Assembly: GCA_013396755.1 (NCBI GenBank) | Contig: VWZF01007028.1 | Coordinates: forward strand, 1 to 64,000 | From: Sclerurus mexicanus | Taxonomy: Eukaryota; Chordata; Aves; Passeriformes; Furnariidae | Direction of reading: 5' to 3' | Length of the DNA stretch: 64,000 nucleotides | Shown: positions 45,263 to 57,735 of the stretch, piece after piece | Numbering within the stretch: position 1 is the stretch's first letter | Layout of the letters: each line of letters opens with the position of its first letter | The notes under the pieces: generated by a model | The model's database searches: none | Seen by the model: only the letters and a program-made list of their open reading frames with translations | Told to the model about the DNA's origin: nothing | Position numbers and translations under genes: made by a program

Positions 45263-47707
45263 ATGGTATAGTATATAAGAAATGAGATTAAGAAAAAAAA
45301 ACAAAACAAAAAAAAAAAACCCTGAAATTTATATACAGTAATTGTGTAAACTGATGTTACATCAGTGGGCAAAATAACATGTTAAATTCCAAAAACTATA
45401 CAGAATATAAATATCTTCAAGGTCTGTATATACCATTAGGACATTTTTAGTGAGAAAGTAAACATAATATAAAATATTGCAAAGATTAGTAAAACACAGA
45501 ACACTTGAGTGTTGAATCTGTTTCCTTTAATGAAATCAGGAGGGGTTTTTTGTAAAAAGCTGATCTTTAAACCGAATTCAAAACCAATATTTCAGTACTT
45601 TTTAACAGTGTGTTTATCATCTCAATATGAAGCTTCATACTACTTAGTTCCACTGGAGATGAACCCAAGGGATTTTAAAACAGCATCAAGCAAACTGGTG
45701 TGGTACAGAAGTAATTTTAAAATTGCAACCAGCTTACAAGGGTAACCTTCATAAAAGTTAATGGTTTAGATGACCACAAGGTTTGATCCAGCAGAAGCAT
45801 TTTTCTCTCTTTAGGAAGCCTGGATATATGGCTAAACACCAAAATAAATAACTAGGAATACAAGTTTGGTTCTTAACTCAATCATGGCTTTGCAACACAC
45901 TTTGGAAATTGATCAGCCAAATATATTTGTGCAAAGGTAAGAGTAAAATAGACTGATAATTTATTCACTAGGAAATAGGAAGACCGAAGCTTTTTTACTT
46001 GCAAGCTATTTACAAATGTTTCAATGAAGTAATTATTGAAATAAAAGTATCATGTTAGAATAGAATGCTATACTAATTATTCATTTATCTTTAATCAGTT
46101 TTCTACCATTGTTCATGGGAATATTAATGAAATTTTTGTTTACTTTTTTTAGCAAATTCATTAAGTAAATAAAAGAGGAAAGGAGAATGATTTAACCTAA
46201 ATGGACCTTGGGATTATGAAAAGGCATCCAAAAATCAAGTACCTTAAGCTAATTTTTATATTAATACTGTTACATTAGCATCAATCTTTGTGCAGTTCTG
46301 TCATTTGATTTATAAGTATTTTATTTTGTTAATCTGTTTCTAGTTTGAATAGATAAATAAAAAACTGATTCTTCCCCCAGTTCTGTCAAGAAGTGCAATA
46401 CAAACTGGCCGTATTTATTATTTAATGAATAAGTACAATTTCTGAAGAGATACAGAGCCTGAAGCACTCCAGCTGATTTTGAAGTACATCACAGCTTCAG
46501 AAATGTTTCTATTTCATTATATTTTGTAACAACTATGATATTTTTATTACAGGAAAGTGAACTTAGCACTCGTGTTAAGTGTCAGATTGACAGTACTGGA
46601 AAAGAGAATCTTTCAGTTTAATCCAAAGAAGATCTGAAGTGAAGGAAGAGGCAGAGGGATGTGTCTCTTCTTCTTGCTCTTGTCTCTGGAGGGAGCACTT
46701 TAGCCTCCTCTCCACTGCTTGCAGTGACTATGGCAGACTGAACTACAGTGAGTTTTGCACATATGAGACGACTAGTCATGTGCACTCAGTTTCTGGTCTC
46801 TCCCTAAATATGATCAAAGCTAAAAAAAGAATGTGTGAAATTACATATGTTTGCTGAACTTTGTCCAGTTTTTTTTTTCATTAAAACTCTACTGGTTTGT
46901 GTAGTTCCAATCCACCAAAACTACTGACTAAATCAAAGTAGATATTAATTGCTTCCAAGGAAAGCTTATTTTTAATTATATTCAACTCTCAGAAAAACTG
47001 CAAAGATCATTTCAGAGAAAAATAATAAAAATGAGCAGACATTTAGCTACATAAAGAGAGAAGTATATATGAAGCACCTATGGTAGAAAAATGTAAAATA
47101 AGTAAGGAGAAAAGAGAAAGTACATCATAAGAAGCTTCATAACCTATTTTTAGGTATTTCTTCCCTCACCATCTTAAATTAGCAACTTTATCTGAGAATA
47201 CAAATATCATTTTAGGCTAAACTCAGAAGTATATTTAAGAGAAGAAGATATTTAAGAGTTTTAAGCTTTGACAAACTTATTCAGAGCACAACCAACAATG
47301 GAAGAGGTACCAATGGTGTGATTCACAGTAAACTTTACTTTCAATATCCCATGGTATTGGTAAGTGTCTGAGTCAGAATGTACAGACTTTAGTTGGTTAA
47401 CGTCAGGCTGACAACCTAAAACGTAGTGCAAGGGATATCATCTTTCCCATTTATTTAGATTGCTGTTTCAGTTTGTCCCAATAATATAATAAGTTATCTG
47501 TGTAAGGATGAATGTTGTTATGATAAACAGAACTGTGTCAAGAGATCAGCATTGGTAAAGAAGTTAGAAACTTTCTCCTTTAAACACAGTCGTAAGAAAG
47601 AATCTCTCCACTAATTCTTTTTTTGCTTCATAGAAATTGTATTTCTGGAAACATTCATATAGGCTAGCAGTAGCTAGGCTAGTGACTGTGTTGTGAGCTA
47701 ATGCTGA

Positions 47708-47855
47708 GATTCATAGACTGATAGAATGACCTTGGTTGGAAGAGACCTTACAAATCATCTTGTTCTATCCTATTCCATGGGCAGGGACACCTTACACTGG
47801 ACCAGATTGTTCAGAGCCTCATCCAGCTTGGCCTTCACCACTTCCAGGGATGGGG
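47708..47855 (-). mobile_element. CR1 LINE 3' end, first half of an interrupted copy
   Basis: 'gattcatagactgatagaat', 'gaccttggttggaagagacc', 'ccatgggcagggacacctta' and 'cacttccagggatgggg' are the complement of the CR1 3' end. The match stops abruptly at an N (47856) and resumes after a second N (48125) at nearly the next consensus position. Confidence 0.88.
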
Positions 47856-48125
47856 NTCAGCAAGACTGGTATTAAGACCAGGGCCATTACAGGGTGGCTA
47901 CTCTCTTTGAGTACTGACTTCAGTTCTCCTTTAGGCACAGCTGAGCAGTGACATCCTCAGTCTGACAGGACAGATGAATGTTCTCTTGCAAATGAAACTC
48001 TTGGGAATGCCTTGCTGGAAGAGAAACTTTCCATGGCGCCACGTGCACTGCAGTGTAAGCAGCCTGGGAACCAGTTATGAGGGGCTACAAATCACCTGCA
48101 CTCTTTAGCATATATACAACTTTTN
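47856..48125. other. 268-base non-CR1 segment bracketed by single N bases
   Basis: One N at 47856 and one N at 48125 mark the exact ends of a segment unrelated to the CR1 copy it interrupts. I see no LTR ends, terminal inverted repeats or coding capacity. A true insertion would not normally carry an N at both junctions, so a gap-filling or scaffolding artefact is more likely. A third single N is at 48518. Confidence 0.7.
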
Positions 48126-48310
48126 ATGACCTGTTCCCCTGCCTCACCACCTGACAGGCAAGAATTTGTTTCTAATATCCAATCTAAATCTTCTCTCTTT
48201 CACTTTGAAGCCATCCCCCTTTGTTCTGTCACTCCAGGCCCTTGTAAATAGTCTCTCTCGATCTTTCTTGCAGGCTCCCTTAAGGTACTGGAAAGACTGT
48301 GTTCATATAT
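48126..48310 (-). mobile_element. CR1 LINE, second half of an interrupted copy
   Basis: 'acctgttcccctgcctcacc', 'aatttgtttctaatatccaa', 'ctctctttcactttgaagcc', 'tttgttctgtcactccaggc' and 'cttaaggtactggaaag' continue the same CR1 consensus from where the first half stops. Both belong to a single insertion. Confidence 0.88.
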
Positions 48311-49779
48311 TGTGCTGAAATTTTGATCCATGACTTCAATCTTTTCCTCTCATTTCCCTGTTCTTCTGCCAAAGATGTGACAGATTGGAAGGGCTGATCA
48401 CTTTCCACTCAGTGTAGATATATATTTAAAAATAAAGAGAGGAGAGTTACTGTTGAAGGGCAAAACAGAACAATTTACTGTGTGGTATCCCAGCTCAATG
48501 ATCTTAGTTGTCTTTTCNTTATCTCCCAGATTACATATTTACACCAGTAAATATGACACCAACAAAAAAACTTCTTCTTTATTAAACTGTCTGTGGAGGA
48601 AACATAGCAGGGAGTAGAGATGGAGAGGGAAATCTCAGTTGCTTAAAAAGAAAAAAATCAATAGACAGCACCTGAATTTAAATAAATAATACAACATGTA
48701 AAGACTCTATTGTGACTAGTTCACATATTTCTGAGCTTTAATCTGTGTACCACAATATTAATTTTGTTTCTTTCTTGATACCTTTTTCCCCTCAGATACT
48801 TAAATTATATCGCATACTTTTCCTACCAGGGCCTCAAAACATAAATATAAGATCACACTGCCTCTGTTGTTCAGGGAAGTGCCAGTCACATCAATTTTGT
48901 CAGAGGTAATAAGCAGAGCCTTCACAGGAATTGTCCAAGGACTTTCAGCAAATTAACTAAATTTTTGTTAAATTAATAACTGTTACTTGCCACAGCAACA
49001 ACTCCTATTTATTTAATACTCTGAAGCAGAAGGTATTTGATTATGGCACCAGTAGAATTGTGACATCTCTAGGTTTTGGCAATTTTTCAATAAATTACCA
49101 GGAGCACACTAAATTGTGGAATACTATAAATGTTGCTCTTTGTAAGAAAAGATAGCAATATATAATGGATAATTTGATTTATTTTATATATTTATTTATA
49201 TAGAGAGATATTTATGTTATACATTTATATATTTATACCAACTTATTTTTATATATATAAAAAATAAATAAGGAATTAAAAACTTGGATTAGCTCTGTGG
49301 AATGAAAGTTCTAAGTTAATTGCTTTGGAATGAAACAGCAAAAATATCACTGTAGAAGTTGACTTCCAATTTTCACTACAATACCTGTTTCTAAAAATTC
49401 AACTTGAATTATTTTTGATATTTTTATTTCTTTTTAAATTCTGTATCATGCTTAAAATTACATCTGAAGGGAAGGTGACAGAGAAGTGATTTTAAATAGC
49501 CATCTGGAAATACTTATGTGCTCACCTGCAAATAGAGGTACGAGATGATAGAGACTGTCTGAAGCTCAGGTACAAATGGGAGTCTGGGGATGAGAGCAGC
49601 CCAGGCATCTGATATTATTAAGCCAACATCTTTTTATACTGATGAGTGCTGTATTTCTTACAGTGGAGTTGAAACAGAATTGTTTAAAACAGAGAGACTG
49701 TGATATCAGAATTGTTAGGAGCAGACAAACAGAAGTGCAGGTCTGTGGTGCTGAATGAATGAATACCCTTCTTGTATAT
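48311..49779. other. AT-rich unique DNA
   Basis: I see no gene. The stretch holds one isolated N (48518) and a TATTTA-rich run at about 49165-49270. Confidence 0.5.
49165..49270. repeat. TATTTA-rich simple repeat
   Basis: Degenerate (TATTTA)n and (ATATTT)n units. It is low-complexity AT sequence. Confidence 0.75.
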
Positions 49780-50035
49780 AGGAGGAAATGACCTGGAGCT
49801 GAGCCAGGGAGGTTTAGCTTGGATATCAGGAACAGGTTCCAACCCCAGAGAGTGATCAGGCATCAAAAGGGCTCTCAGGGCAGTGGTCACAGCACCAAGG
49901 CTGGCAGAGCCCAAGAAGTGTTTAGATGTACTCTGAGGCACATGATGTGACTCTTGGGGTTGTCTTCTGCAGGATCCAGAGATTGACTATATGATCCTTT
50001 CAAGTTCCCTCCAACTAAGGATATTCTATGAATTT
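49780..50035 (+). mobile_element. CR1 LINE 3' end, sense
   Basis: 'ggtttagcttggatatcagg', 'aacaggttccaaccccagag', 'cagtggtcacagcaccaagg', 'ctggcagagcccaagaagtg' and the 3' end 'ctccaactaaggatattcta' are sense CR1. It resembles modules 2 and 3 at 6.4-7.0 kb, so it is the same broad subfamily. Confidence 0.85.
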
Positions 50036-51754
50036 CTGAAGTAGAAGATGGTGATGCATAGTCACAGAATGCAACTCTTAATGATGACTACTTCCTGGCT
50101 GATCAGGTAGATAAAAGATGATGAAAGCATATCCCTAGTCTTTCTTTTCAGTTCAACATTTTGTTTTCTTTAAAATCATTTGGGTTATTTACTACTTCAT
50201 ATTTATTGCAGTGGTTTTCTACACAGTGAAATGGTGCAATTCTACAAAGGTGTGTCATACTGTGCTAAAACACAGTATTTAAATCACTGCCCCTGTAGAC
50301 AAACTTCCAAATGCAACTCTAAAGCAACCAGTCCTATGTTATTGGAGCAGCAGGAGATGCAATCTCAGACATGTGTGTTTTTAGCATTTTCTCTCAAGGA
50401 GCTAAAGGATCTTGCCATTCTAATACCCTGAGCATTATCTTTGTGAGCAATGTGTGCCACAGATCCATAAAGGTTACCTGTTTGCCAAACCCCACACAGA
50501 AACAAATGCACTAGATATGCAACTAACAAAATTCACTGTAGTTCCCTCAATAAAAGAAATTTCAGTGAAGCCACACCCATTTTAAGCCATCTGAAGATCA
50601 GGTTTGTCCTGATGATAGACTCTATAGAATCTACCTTCAGCGTTAGCTAAATATGGCCCTTGCTAGAGATCAGAACAAAGTTTATTCGTAACTCCTTTTG
50701 AGCTTCAGAGGCTATAATCTTAACTAAAACTAAACACAAGGGTGATTTTTATCTCCCACATTCATTTAATTAAACATGGTTCATAAACTGCCATCATTAA
50801 TACTAAATCACCATGAAAAATCTCTGTAATATTAAATTAACCTTTGATTCTACATTTTTCCTTTTATGTCATATTTGATAAATCTTGCAAGGGGACTAAT
50901 GGATATGATTTAGCCAGACACAGAGCTGTATGCAAAGTATATCAGGAAGTACCATTTCTTGCTCTAAGATTCAGAAAATAGAATTAGAAACAAAGAAGGA
51001 AGATGATTTTAAGATGCATATTGCACTTATTGTATCATGCTATTTTGTGATGTACAAATAATGGAATGCTATGACAAATTCTTGTTCAAATCAAGTAAAT
51101 CCCTCAGTGTTTAACTATGGATCATTTCATTTGACTTTCTGTGTATCTCTGACCTCTTCTATGTCAATCACGTTGTCCTTCATTATTGATTGCTAATGAT
51201 TGCTGATCATTATTACCCTTCAAGATGGAAATTAGTCTCAACTTTTAAAGTGAAATTCCTCATTTTTTTTTTCTAGTCACTCTTTCTTGTCATGGCTCTG
51301 ACTAAGGGAAAATGTCTCCTGCTATGCACTATGCTGTCTTGTCAGGTTTACAAAGTTGTAAATGTTGCTTTCATCAATTTTATTTTGATCAAGTAGTTCA
51401 CTTAGACTCTAATATTTCCACTGTAGAGTGCATTTGGTAGATGCCAAAGTGGCTTGCTCCTTTTTTTATTTGATCACCAGTTTGTAAGTTCCTCTAGGTA
51501 CAAGCACAAGAACTCCATGCATTATTCCATTTCCCATTTCAATACTGCCACATGCAGTCGCAAAAATTACACTTATCTACCTTTTGATCTGCTTCATTAT
51601 TGTTAGCAATTTTGCCACTAACTTGTAGCTAAAGTGAGAGGTAGAATTTTCTTTTTTCTCTTTTTAGAGCTATCTAACACAAATACACCTCACAAATTAA
51701 CTGCTTCTGATCACTCTAATAGCTAGCCTGGCCCTTTTCATGGACTCATAGATT
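50036..51754. other. AT-rich unique DNA
   Basis: There is no supported gene or mobile element. The frame at 50180-50431 is short and unrecognised. Part of 51.2-51.7 kb may be an ancient LINE but I cannot support it. Confidence 0.4.
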
Positions 51755-52060
51755 AAGAGAATCATAGAATCAGAGAATTTTTTAGGTCGGAAAAGAATGT
51801 TAAGGTCATAGAATCCATCCATTAACCCAGAACTGCTAGATCAGCCACCAAACCACATCCCTAACTATCACATCTATATGTCTTTTAAATATTTCTGTGT
51901 ATGGTGACTCCACCACTGCACTGGACAGCCTGTTCTAATTCCTGACTATCCATTGACTGGAGAAATTTTCCCTTATATTCAATTTAAAACTCTCCTGGAA
52001 GAAACTGGAGTCATTCTGTCCCTTTTTTACCTTGTTACCCATACCTCCTATTAGGAAGTC
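51755..52060 (-). mobile_element. CR1 LINE 3' fragment
   Basis: The complement of CR1: 'gaatcatagaatcagagaat', 'gccaccaaaccacatcccta', 'acatctatatgtcttttaaa', 'tggtgactccaccactgcac', 'gacagcctgttctaattcct'. It is moderately old. Confidence 0.8.
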
Positions 52061-52259
52061 ATAGAGACAATGAAGGTCATCTATCTTTATGTGCCATCCT
52101 GCCTTTATTGGGACTTTTTTTGTGAAGTAATTCCCTTTTGAAGCAATGAACATAAAATAAATATATTGAATGTTAGTGTAACCAGTGATTATTTTCTATT
52201 AACAAACAGTTGAAAGTTTTTCATTGGCAAATTCAGAACTCATTTAAAATGTCCTATAG

Positions 52260-53300
52260 ACAAGTGCCATTTTTTTTTTTAAATCACCTCCTCATCTGAT
52301 ACATATCAAATGCCACACCAAAGTCTACATGTATTACATATACAGAGCTACCTTTATCAACCAAATTTGTGGTCTTATCAAATAATGAAATCTAAACTAT
52401 TTGACAAAACCCATTTTCCATAAAACTACATTGACTGGTGTGAATTAAAGCCTCTCTTTCTGATTCTTTATTAATGGAAAATCATATTGACTTTTCCATT
52501 ACATTGTCTCAGTCTGATGTCTGGGTAACTTGCCTATAATTACTAGGACTTTTCAGTTCATCCTTTATGAATATTGGTACCACTGTAACAGATTTTTAGA
52601 ACTACAGGTTTGCCTAGAATTTTATTTTTTCTTATAAGTGACTATTTATTTATTTGTTATTTATTTCAGTCATCTACTCAAATACTCCTGGATGCAATTT
52701 ATCTTAATATGTGGAGTTTTTATGTTTTTATTGCAGATAGGTTACGAAGTTGGTAACCAGCCTCACCTGATGCAGGCATATCATTCTCTGCAGTGATGAC
52801 ATTGAACAAACTATTTTCTTTTTTGTCACTTCTTTGTATTTATTATTTTTATTTCATAGTTTTACCTTCTATCTATTTCTCACCATCATTGGATCAGGAT
52901 GGTTCTGCACTGAGTGTTATCATTTTTCATAATAATGAACTTCACATTTGCTAAATATAGTCTTAATTAATAAATTTCTTTCTATGTATTTTCTTGTTGT
53001 CAATTTCATATGAAATTCTTATGTTTCTGTTTTTGTGTATGTTCATTCAGTGACCAAAAACATGATAATCATGAAGGTTCTGTTGACCAGTGGAATATTC
53101 TGACTTCTGGATATTTTTGACAAGTCTTGCAAATGTTAAACTGAGAACTGACATTTTTGTGATCAACTTGGGACCACTATTTTTCACTTTTGTCATTGCT
53201 TTGTGGCACTTCTTCAAGAGGAAAAAAAACTATTTGTAGAAGTAATCAGGAGGTAATAATAAACATCCTGATGATATCAGACCTAGGAAGGGCACTTGCA
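52260..53300 (-). mobile_element. Ancient L3/CR1-like LINE relic, reverse transcriptase region
   Basis: The plus strand keeps a run of phrases typical of the complement of old L3/CR1 reverse transcriptase: 'caaatgccacaccaaagtct', 'tttgacaaaacccattttcc', 'tccattacattgtctcagtc', 'tgggtaacttgcctataatt', then 'tactcctggatgcaatttat'. Landmark order fits, but identity is low and every frame is full of stops. The limits are approximate, and the last 400 bases are the least certain. It predates the other CR1 copies here. Confidence 0.5.
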
Positions 53301-55471
53301 AGTGTTTTGCCCTTTTCTACATAATTTTAGTCAAGGAATTTGTTCAAACTGATGAGGAAATACAGATTTAAAACTTCAATACACTACATCTAAACTCAGA
53401 AAGTATAAATGTACAGTTCAGCTTTCTAAAAGGTCTCCTTATTTTCTTGAGAGAAGAATAATTTATCTGTGTTTGTTAAATGGAAACACTGCTCAAGTAT
53501 GCAGTTACTATAACAACAACTGCATCATAATTTCATATCCTGATTTACCCTGGTAGGGTGCTTACTAGCCATCTTTTGTTACAGTAGGTTGGAGATTATG
53601 ACTGTATTTTCAAATGCCTGGCATGTGTAGCTATTGCCAGACCATGCATGAGGCTATGCAAGGACACTTCCAGCATATGAAAGAGAATAAACAAGATTCT
53701 GTCTAAACTCTCCTTCACTGTTTCCTGCAAAGAGAACTTCCTGCCTCACCATGTGTCCTTTTTCATCCATGAATTCCTTGCCAGGTCAGAATCCATTAAG
53801 AGAGTTTTCTTTCCACTGTTTTTGGCAGCTGCTTTGTTACACTCAGGTACCACTTGCCGTATTTTTCTGCACAAACCACTTACAATACCCCTCTACTTCT
53901 TTCACACCTGCACAGCTGGGCTGTAGGGCTTTGTTTTACCCAGGCCATCATGACTTCCCCCCTTTGCCCACTGTGTGCTGTCTTCTTCATGTTGCTGTTT
54001 TCTCCATTTTTCCCTCTCAGACCTGCTTTCCAGGCTTTTTCATGGACCTGCTTTTATATAGTCTGTGTAAGAGAAAGGAAAGCTGACTGGTGTGGAGATG
54101 AGGAAGTTGTTCTGGCGAGGGGAAGGCTGCAGCTAAAGGAGGCTATCAAAATTCACCACAAAATTCACCAGCTCCTACCTCAAGCACCTGCAGTTTAAGG
54201 AGTAGCAGCTCTGGTCTTTTCTTATGTGACTCTGCACTAGATGCATTCCACCTTTGTAGATGACAGATCAGTCTCAGCATCTGATACATGAAGTGCCCCA
54301 TGTGCAGGGGACAAGGCATCCTAAGGTAGGAGTGAGATCTAAACATGGGAACATTTATTTCTTGGTTTTTTCATCTCATCTAGACAGGCATTTTTTGGAA
54401 GCTCTTATTTTTGAAGATTTAAGCTAAGCTGCTCAGTTATATGAATATGGGGAGAAAATGTTAGTCATTATTTCGAAAGGATCTTGGGTCAGGAGGGTAG
54501 TAGATGCAGTAACTGAAATACTCTAAAGAGCAGTGCTCTTCACTCTAGATCCAAGCACACTGAGCAAATAAAAGAATGTACCCTGCAAAATTCTGTTTTT
54601 GCTCAATCTGTCATGCACACCCAAATGCCATTCCCAAGGTCCAACCTTGTTTCTCACTTTCTTGCATTCATCCTCTCCCACATGCTATGATGCTCCTTCC
54701 TCTCTGACACTGTGCTTGTCATTTCACAGTTCACCCTCTCATTTTCTACTGTTTGGTCTCCCACCCCTCTCTAAGGAGTGATATGAATTTATGTTTGAGT
54801 TTTAATACTGCAATTGTGCTGATTTCCTGTGTCCCCAAAATAGTAGTCCTCTTCCTCTGACACAGGAGAATTGCAGCATTTCACAAACAAGCCTTTCAAG
54901 AGCCAAACATGGCCTAGCTTCAGCTAAGCATTGAAGGCTGAGGGGTAATACATAAACTTAAGATCACTAGTCATGTGACAACCACAGCTTTCAAGGGCAG
55001 AATTTATTTCAGCAGAGATGAAAACCAGAAGAACTACATACAATTTTTAAAAATTCTGAAGTTGTTGTAATACAGATTAGATCACTAACCAAATCTCACA
55101 TGGTATTCTAATCTTGTAGAGGAATTGCAATCAGCATGGTGAACTTCCCCTAACCACTGATATCAGGCTGCTATAAATAGTTCAACTCTTATCATAGTCT
55201 CTTATATATATATAAATATTATAGTATCTTATATATGAATATGTAAGGTTCCTCAGCTGTATCAGTTGTGTGTTCAGAAATAAAACTGAATTGAGAAATG
55301 GGTAAGATTATTCCCCACAATCCTTTTCACCAGTATTGCCACTTGTTCTGTTGTCCTTGATCATTAACTGTGTCAATGAGCCAAGGACCTTACAAAGGAA
55401 CACAGATTGCATTCATGTGACTAAGTTCCCTATCTGACTGCCTTATCCCCAGAATAAAAATCTTTATCCAT

Positions 55472-55502
55472 GTAACTACTGAGTAACTGAGTAACTACTG
55501 AG
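55472..55502. repeat. Short tandem duplication
   Basis: GTAACTACTGA occurs twice, separated by GTAACTGA, so the block reads as three related units. Confidence 0.7.
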
Positions 55503-56408
55503 AAAAATCCCAGTCCCTTTCTCTTTTGCAAATTTCTCGAGCACTGGTTATAAAAGCACTAACTGGAACAGATTAAAACCATGCTGGTGTGGTGACAATT
55601 TTTAGCTTATATCCCTGAAGCATAAACACAGCTTGTACATGGCAGAGCCATGAGTACAGAGCCATTAATTTGGGGAAAAAAAGTGGCACTAAAGTGATTT
55701 TGATGGGAAAATTAGCAGTTATCTCATTTGTCAGTCAAGTCTCAATCAGGGTCACTGACCTTACTTGGTATCAGTGGGCCTTCATGGTTTTTAAAGATGT
55801 TTAGCATTTTCAAATAATGTTAACCAGACATGGGTGATCCCCTCATCCTCCTTCTTCCTACTCTTCACAGGTTTAATCATGAGGTTTTTACATTTAAATA
55901 CCCTTTATCTTACACAGAGGCTAGTGTTCTTTCTAGCTGTTTAATTTGAGCATCCTTGAAAGACAATTCTGAAAGTTTCTTAAATACCTTCAGGGTTGTA
56001 AAGAGTTTATGTTTCCCTGTTCTCCTGAGCACCTGAACTCCAGAAAATCTCATAGTTTTGGTCGTTTATCCATTTTTCTTAGCCTGTTTTTACATTTCCA
56101 GATCCTTTCATGTTGCTGTGATTTGACAATAGGCAATTATTTTATTTGCTTTGCATGCATATTAACCTGCAGGCAGCAGTTTTGCATCTAATAAATGATT
56201 CTGTCAAAGAGAGACTTGGACGAAACAGACTTTTCTGGTAATACTCATTGCCTGTTAAAAAGAGTTACACAACAAACATTTATTTCAGATATAACTGCTT
56301 ATTCATACAGTTCAACAGACTGTCAGATTAACTGTAATGTTCCCTTCTGGTGACTATGAATAAAACAACAGTGTGTGCTCTCACAGATTACTAATTTTTT
56401 TACCTGTT

Positions 56409-56446
56409 TTTGTTTAAATGGCTTTAACTTTTGTTTAAATGGCTTT
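56409..56446. repeat. 17-base tandem duplication
   Basis: TTTGTTTAAATGGCTTT occurs at 56409 and again 21 bases later. It is a simple local duplication. Confidence 0.7.
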
Positions 56447-57272
56447 TAAATAGGTGTCTATGTACAGGTTTTGGAAGTGGGGAGATTGCAGGATTGGACT
56501 CTAAGAATTTGAGATTTCTCCCTACTTAAATATATTTTAACTGACAATAAAATGGGAAGCCCCAATAAGGGCTTTACTTGTATCTAAAACATAGCAACAT
56601 ATTTTCCCCAAGTAGAATCTGTTTTGTCTGTGACAGTAAGTGGTAAATAGTCTCCCTGCCTTTATAAGAAGGTGTTTTGCCAATGAGTACAAGTAGCTGG
56701 GCGAAGTCTGGTTTGGTATTGAGTGGTACTGCCAGACTGATTCACCTCACTTATAACAGTGATTTTGACACAGGTGAACTGGCCACCCTCATTTAACCAG
56801 GAAGAGGAACTTAGACTCCTCATCTATAAGTCCAATAAATGACTCATGAGCTTTTCAGCTATACTTTTCCTCCCCTAACACAGAGCAGAAGGAGCAAGTG
56901 AGCAGCTGGGTGAGCAGTGGTGCTGAGATATAGCACATGAAAGCAAGATGATTGCCTTTCCTTGATGCAGAGATGTAAATTTAGTTAGTTCAGTTTAAAT
57001 TTAAGTTGCTCCAGGTAAACTCTGAGACTCCCTGAAACTTGCGTTTCCTGATTATTCAAGTGGAAAAGCAAGGAAAAAAGTACTTTTTGTACATTTAGAT
57101 ATACACTGTGTACCCCCCTGAATACACATACATATAGGATGATTTTTAAGTGCAAGAGTATTTACCTTGTAACTTTTAGACAGAAGAGAATCTTAACTCT
57201 GTCATTAAATGATTTAAAAGCAAAAGATAACAGTTTACAGGCTCACAGAAAATGCCATACAACTCTTTATTG

Positions 57273-57735
57273 AATCATAGAATCATGAAAATAGGGAATT
57301 GTTATGGTTGGAACCTTCAACCCAACACCAACACCACATTCACCACTAAACCATGTCCTCAGGTGCCATATCCACATGTGTTTTGAACACTTCCAGGGCT
57401 GGTGTCCCCAGCACTGCCCCAGGAAGTCTGTTCCAATGCTTTGCTACACTTCTTATGAAGACGTTTTTTCTAATATCCAATCTAAATCACACCTGCTGCA
57501 AATTGAGGTCATTCCCTCTCCTCCTGTCCCTGTTCCCTGGGAGCAGAGTCTGACCCAACCCGGCTCCCCCTCCTGTCAGGGAGTTGCAGAGCCAGAAGGT
57601 CCCCCCTGAGCCTCCTTTTCTCCAGGCTGAGCACCCCCAGCTCCCTCAGCCCCTCCTGCTGCTCCAGCCCCTTCCCCAGCCCCGTTCCCTCCCTGCACAC
57701 ACTCCAGCACCTCATAGTGTCTCCTGTATTGAATA
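57273..57735 (-). mobile_element. Young CR1 LINE 3' fragment
   Basis: The complement of CR1 starts at 'gaatcatagaatcatgaaaa' and runs through 'ctaaaccatgtcctcaggtg', 'ttctaatatccaatctaaat', 'gtccctgttccctgggagca' and 'gttgcagagccagaaggtcc'. The portion 57576-57690 is nearly the same as 40898-41013 in the long CR1, so both belong to one fairly recent, GC-rich subfamily. The minus strand still gives SLEKRRLRGDLLALQLPD. Confidence 0.92.

Larger units (their letters stand above)
44663..47707. other. AT-rich unique DNA
   Basis: There is no supported gene. A- and C-rich simple repeats occur at 45058-45110, 45211-45262 and 45290-45322. The short plus frame at 46639-46857 is cysteine- and serine-rich but matches nothing I know. 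Confidence 0.5.
53301..57272. other. Unique non-coding DNA
   Basis: No gene can be supported. Two overlapping plus frames at 53751-54198 sit in CT-rich sequence and look like pyrimidine-rich translation products rather than protein. Short tandem duplications occur at 55472-55502 (gtaactactga units) and 56409-56446 (a 17-base unit twice, 21-base period). TA-rich sequence lies at 55203-55245. Confidence 0.5.

Noticed and set aside
47736..47951. 71-codon plus-strand frame
   Set aside because: It is antisense CR1 joined across an N to an unrelated segment.
53751..54198. Two overlapping plus-strand frames rich in F, L, C and S
   Set aside because: They arise from pyrimidine-rich DNA. Hydrophobic runs here do not show a real membrane protein.
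57304..57609. 101-codon plus-strand frame
   Set aside because: It is antisense to a young CR1 copy.
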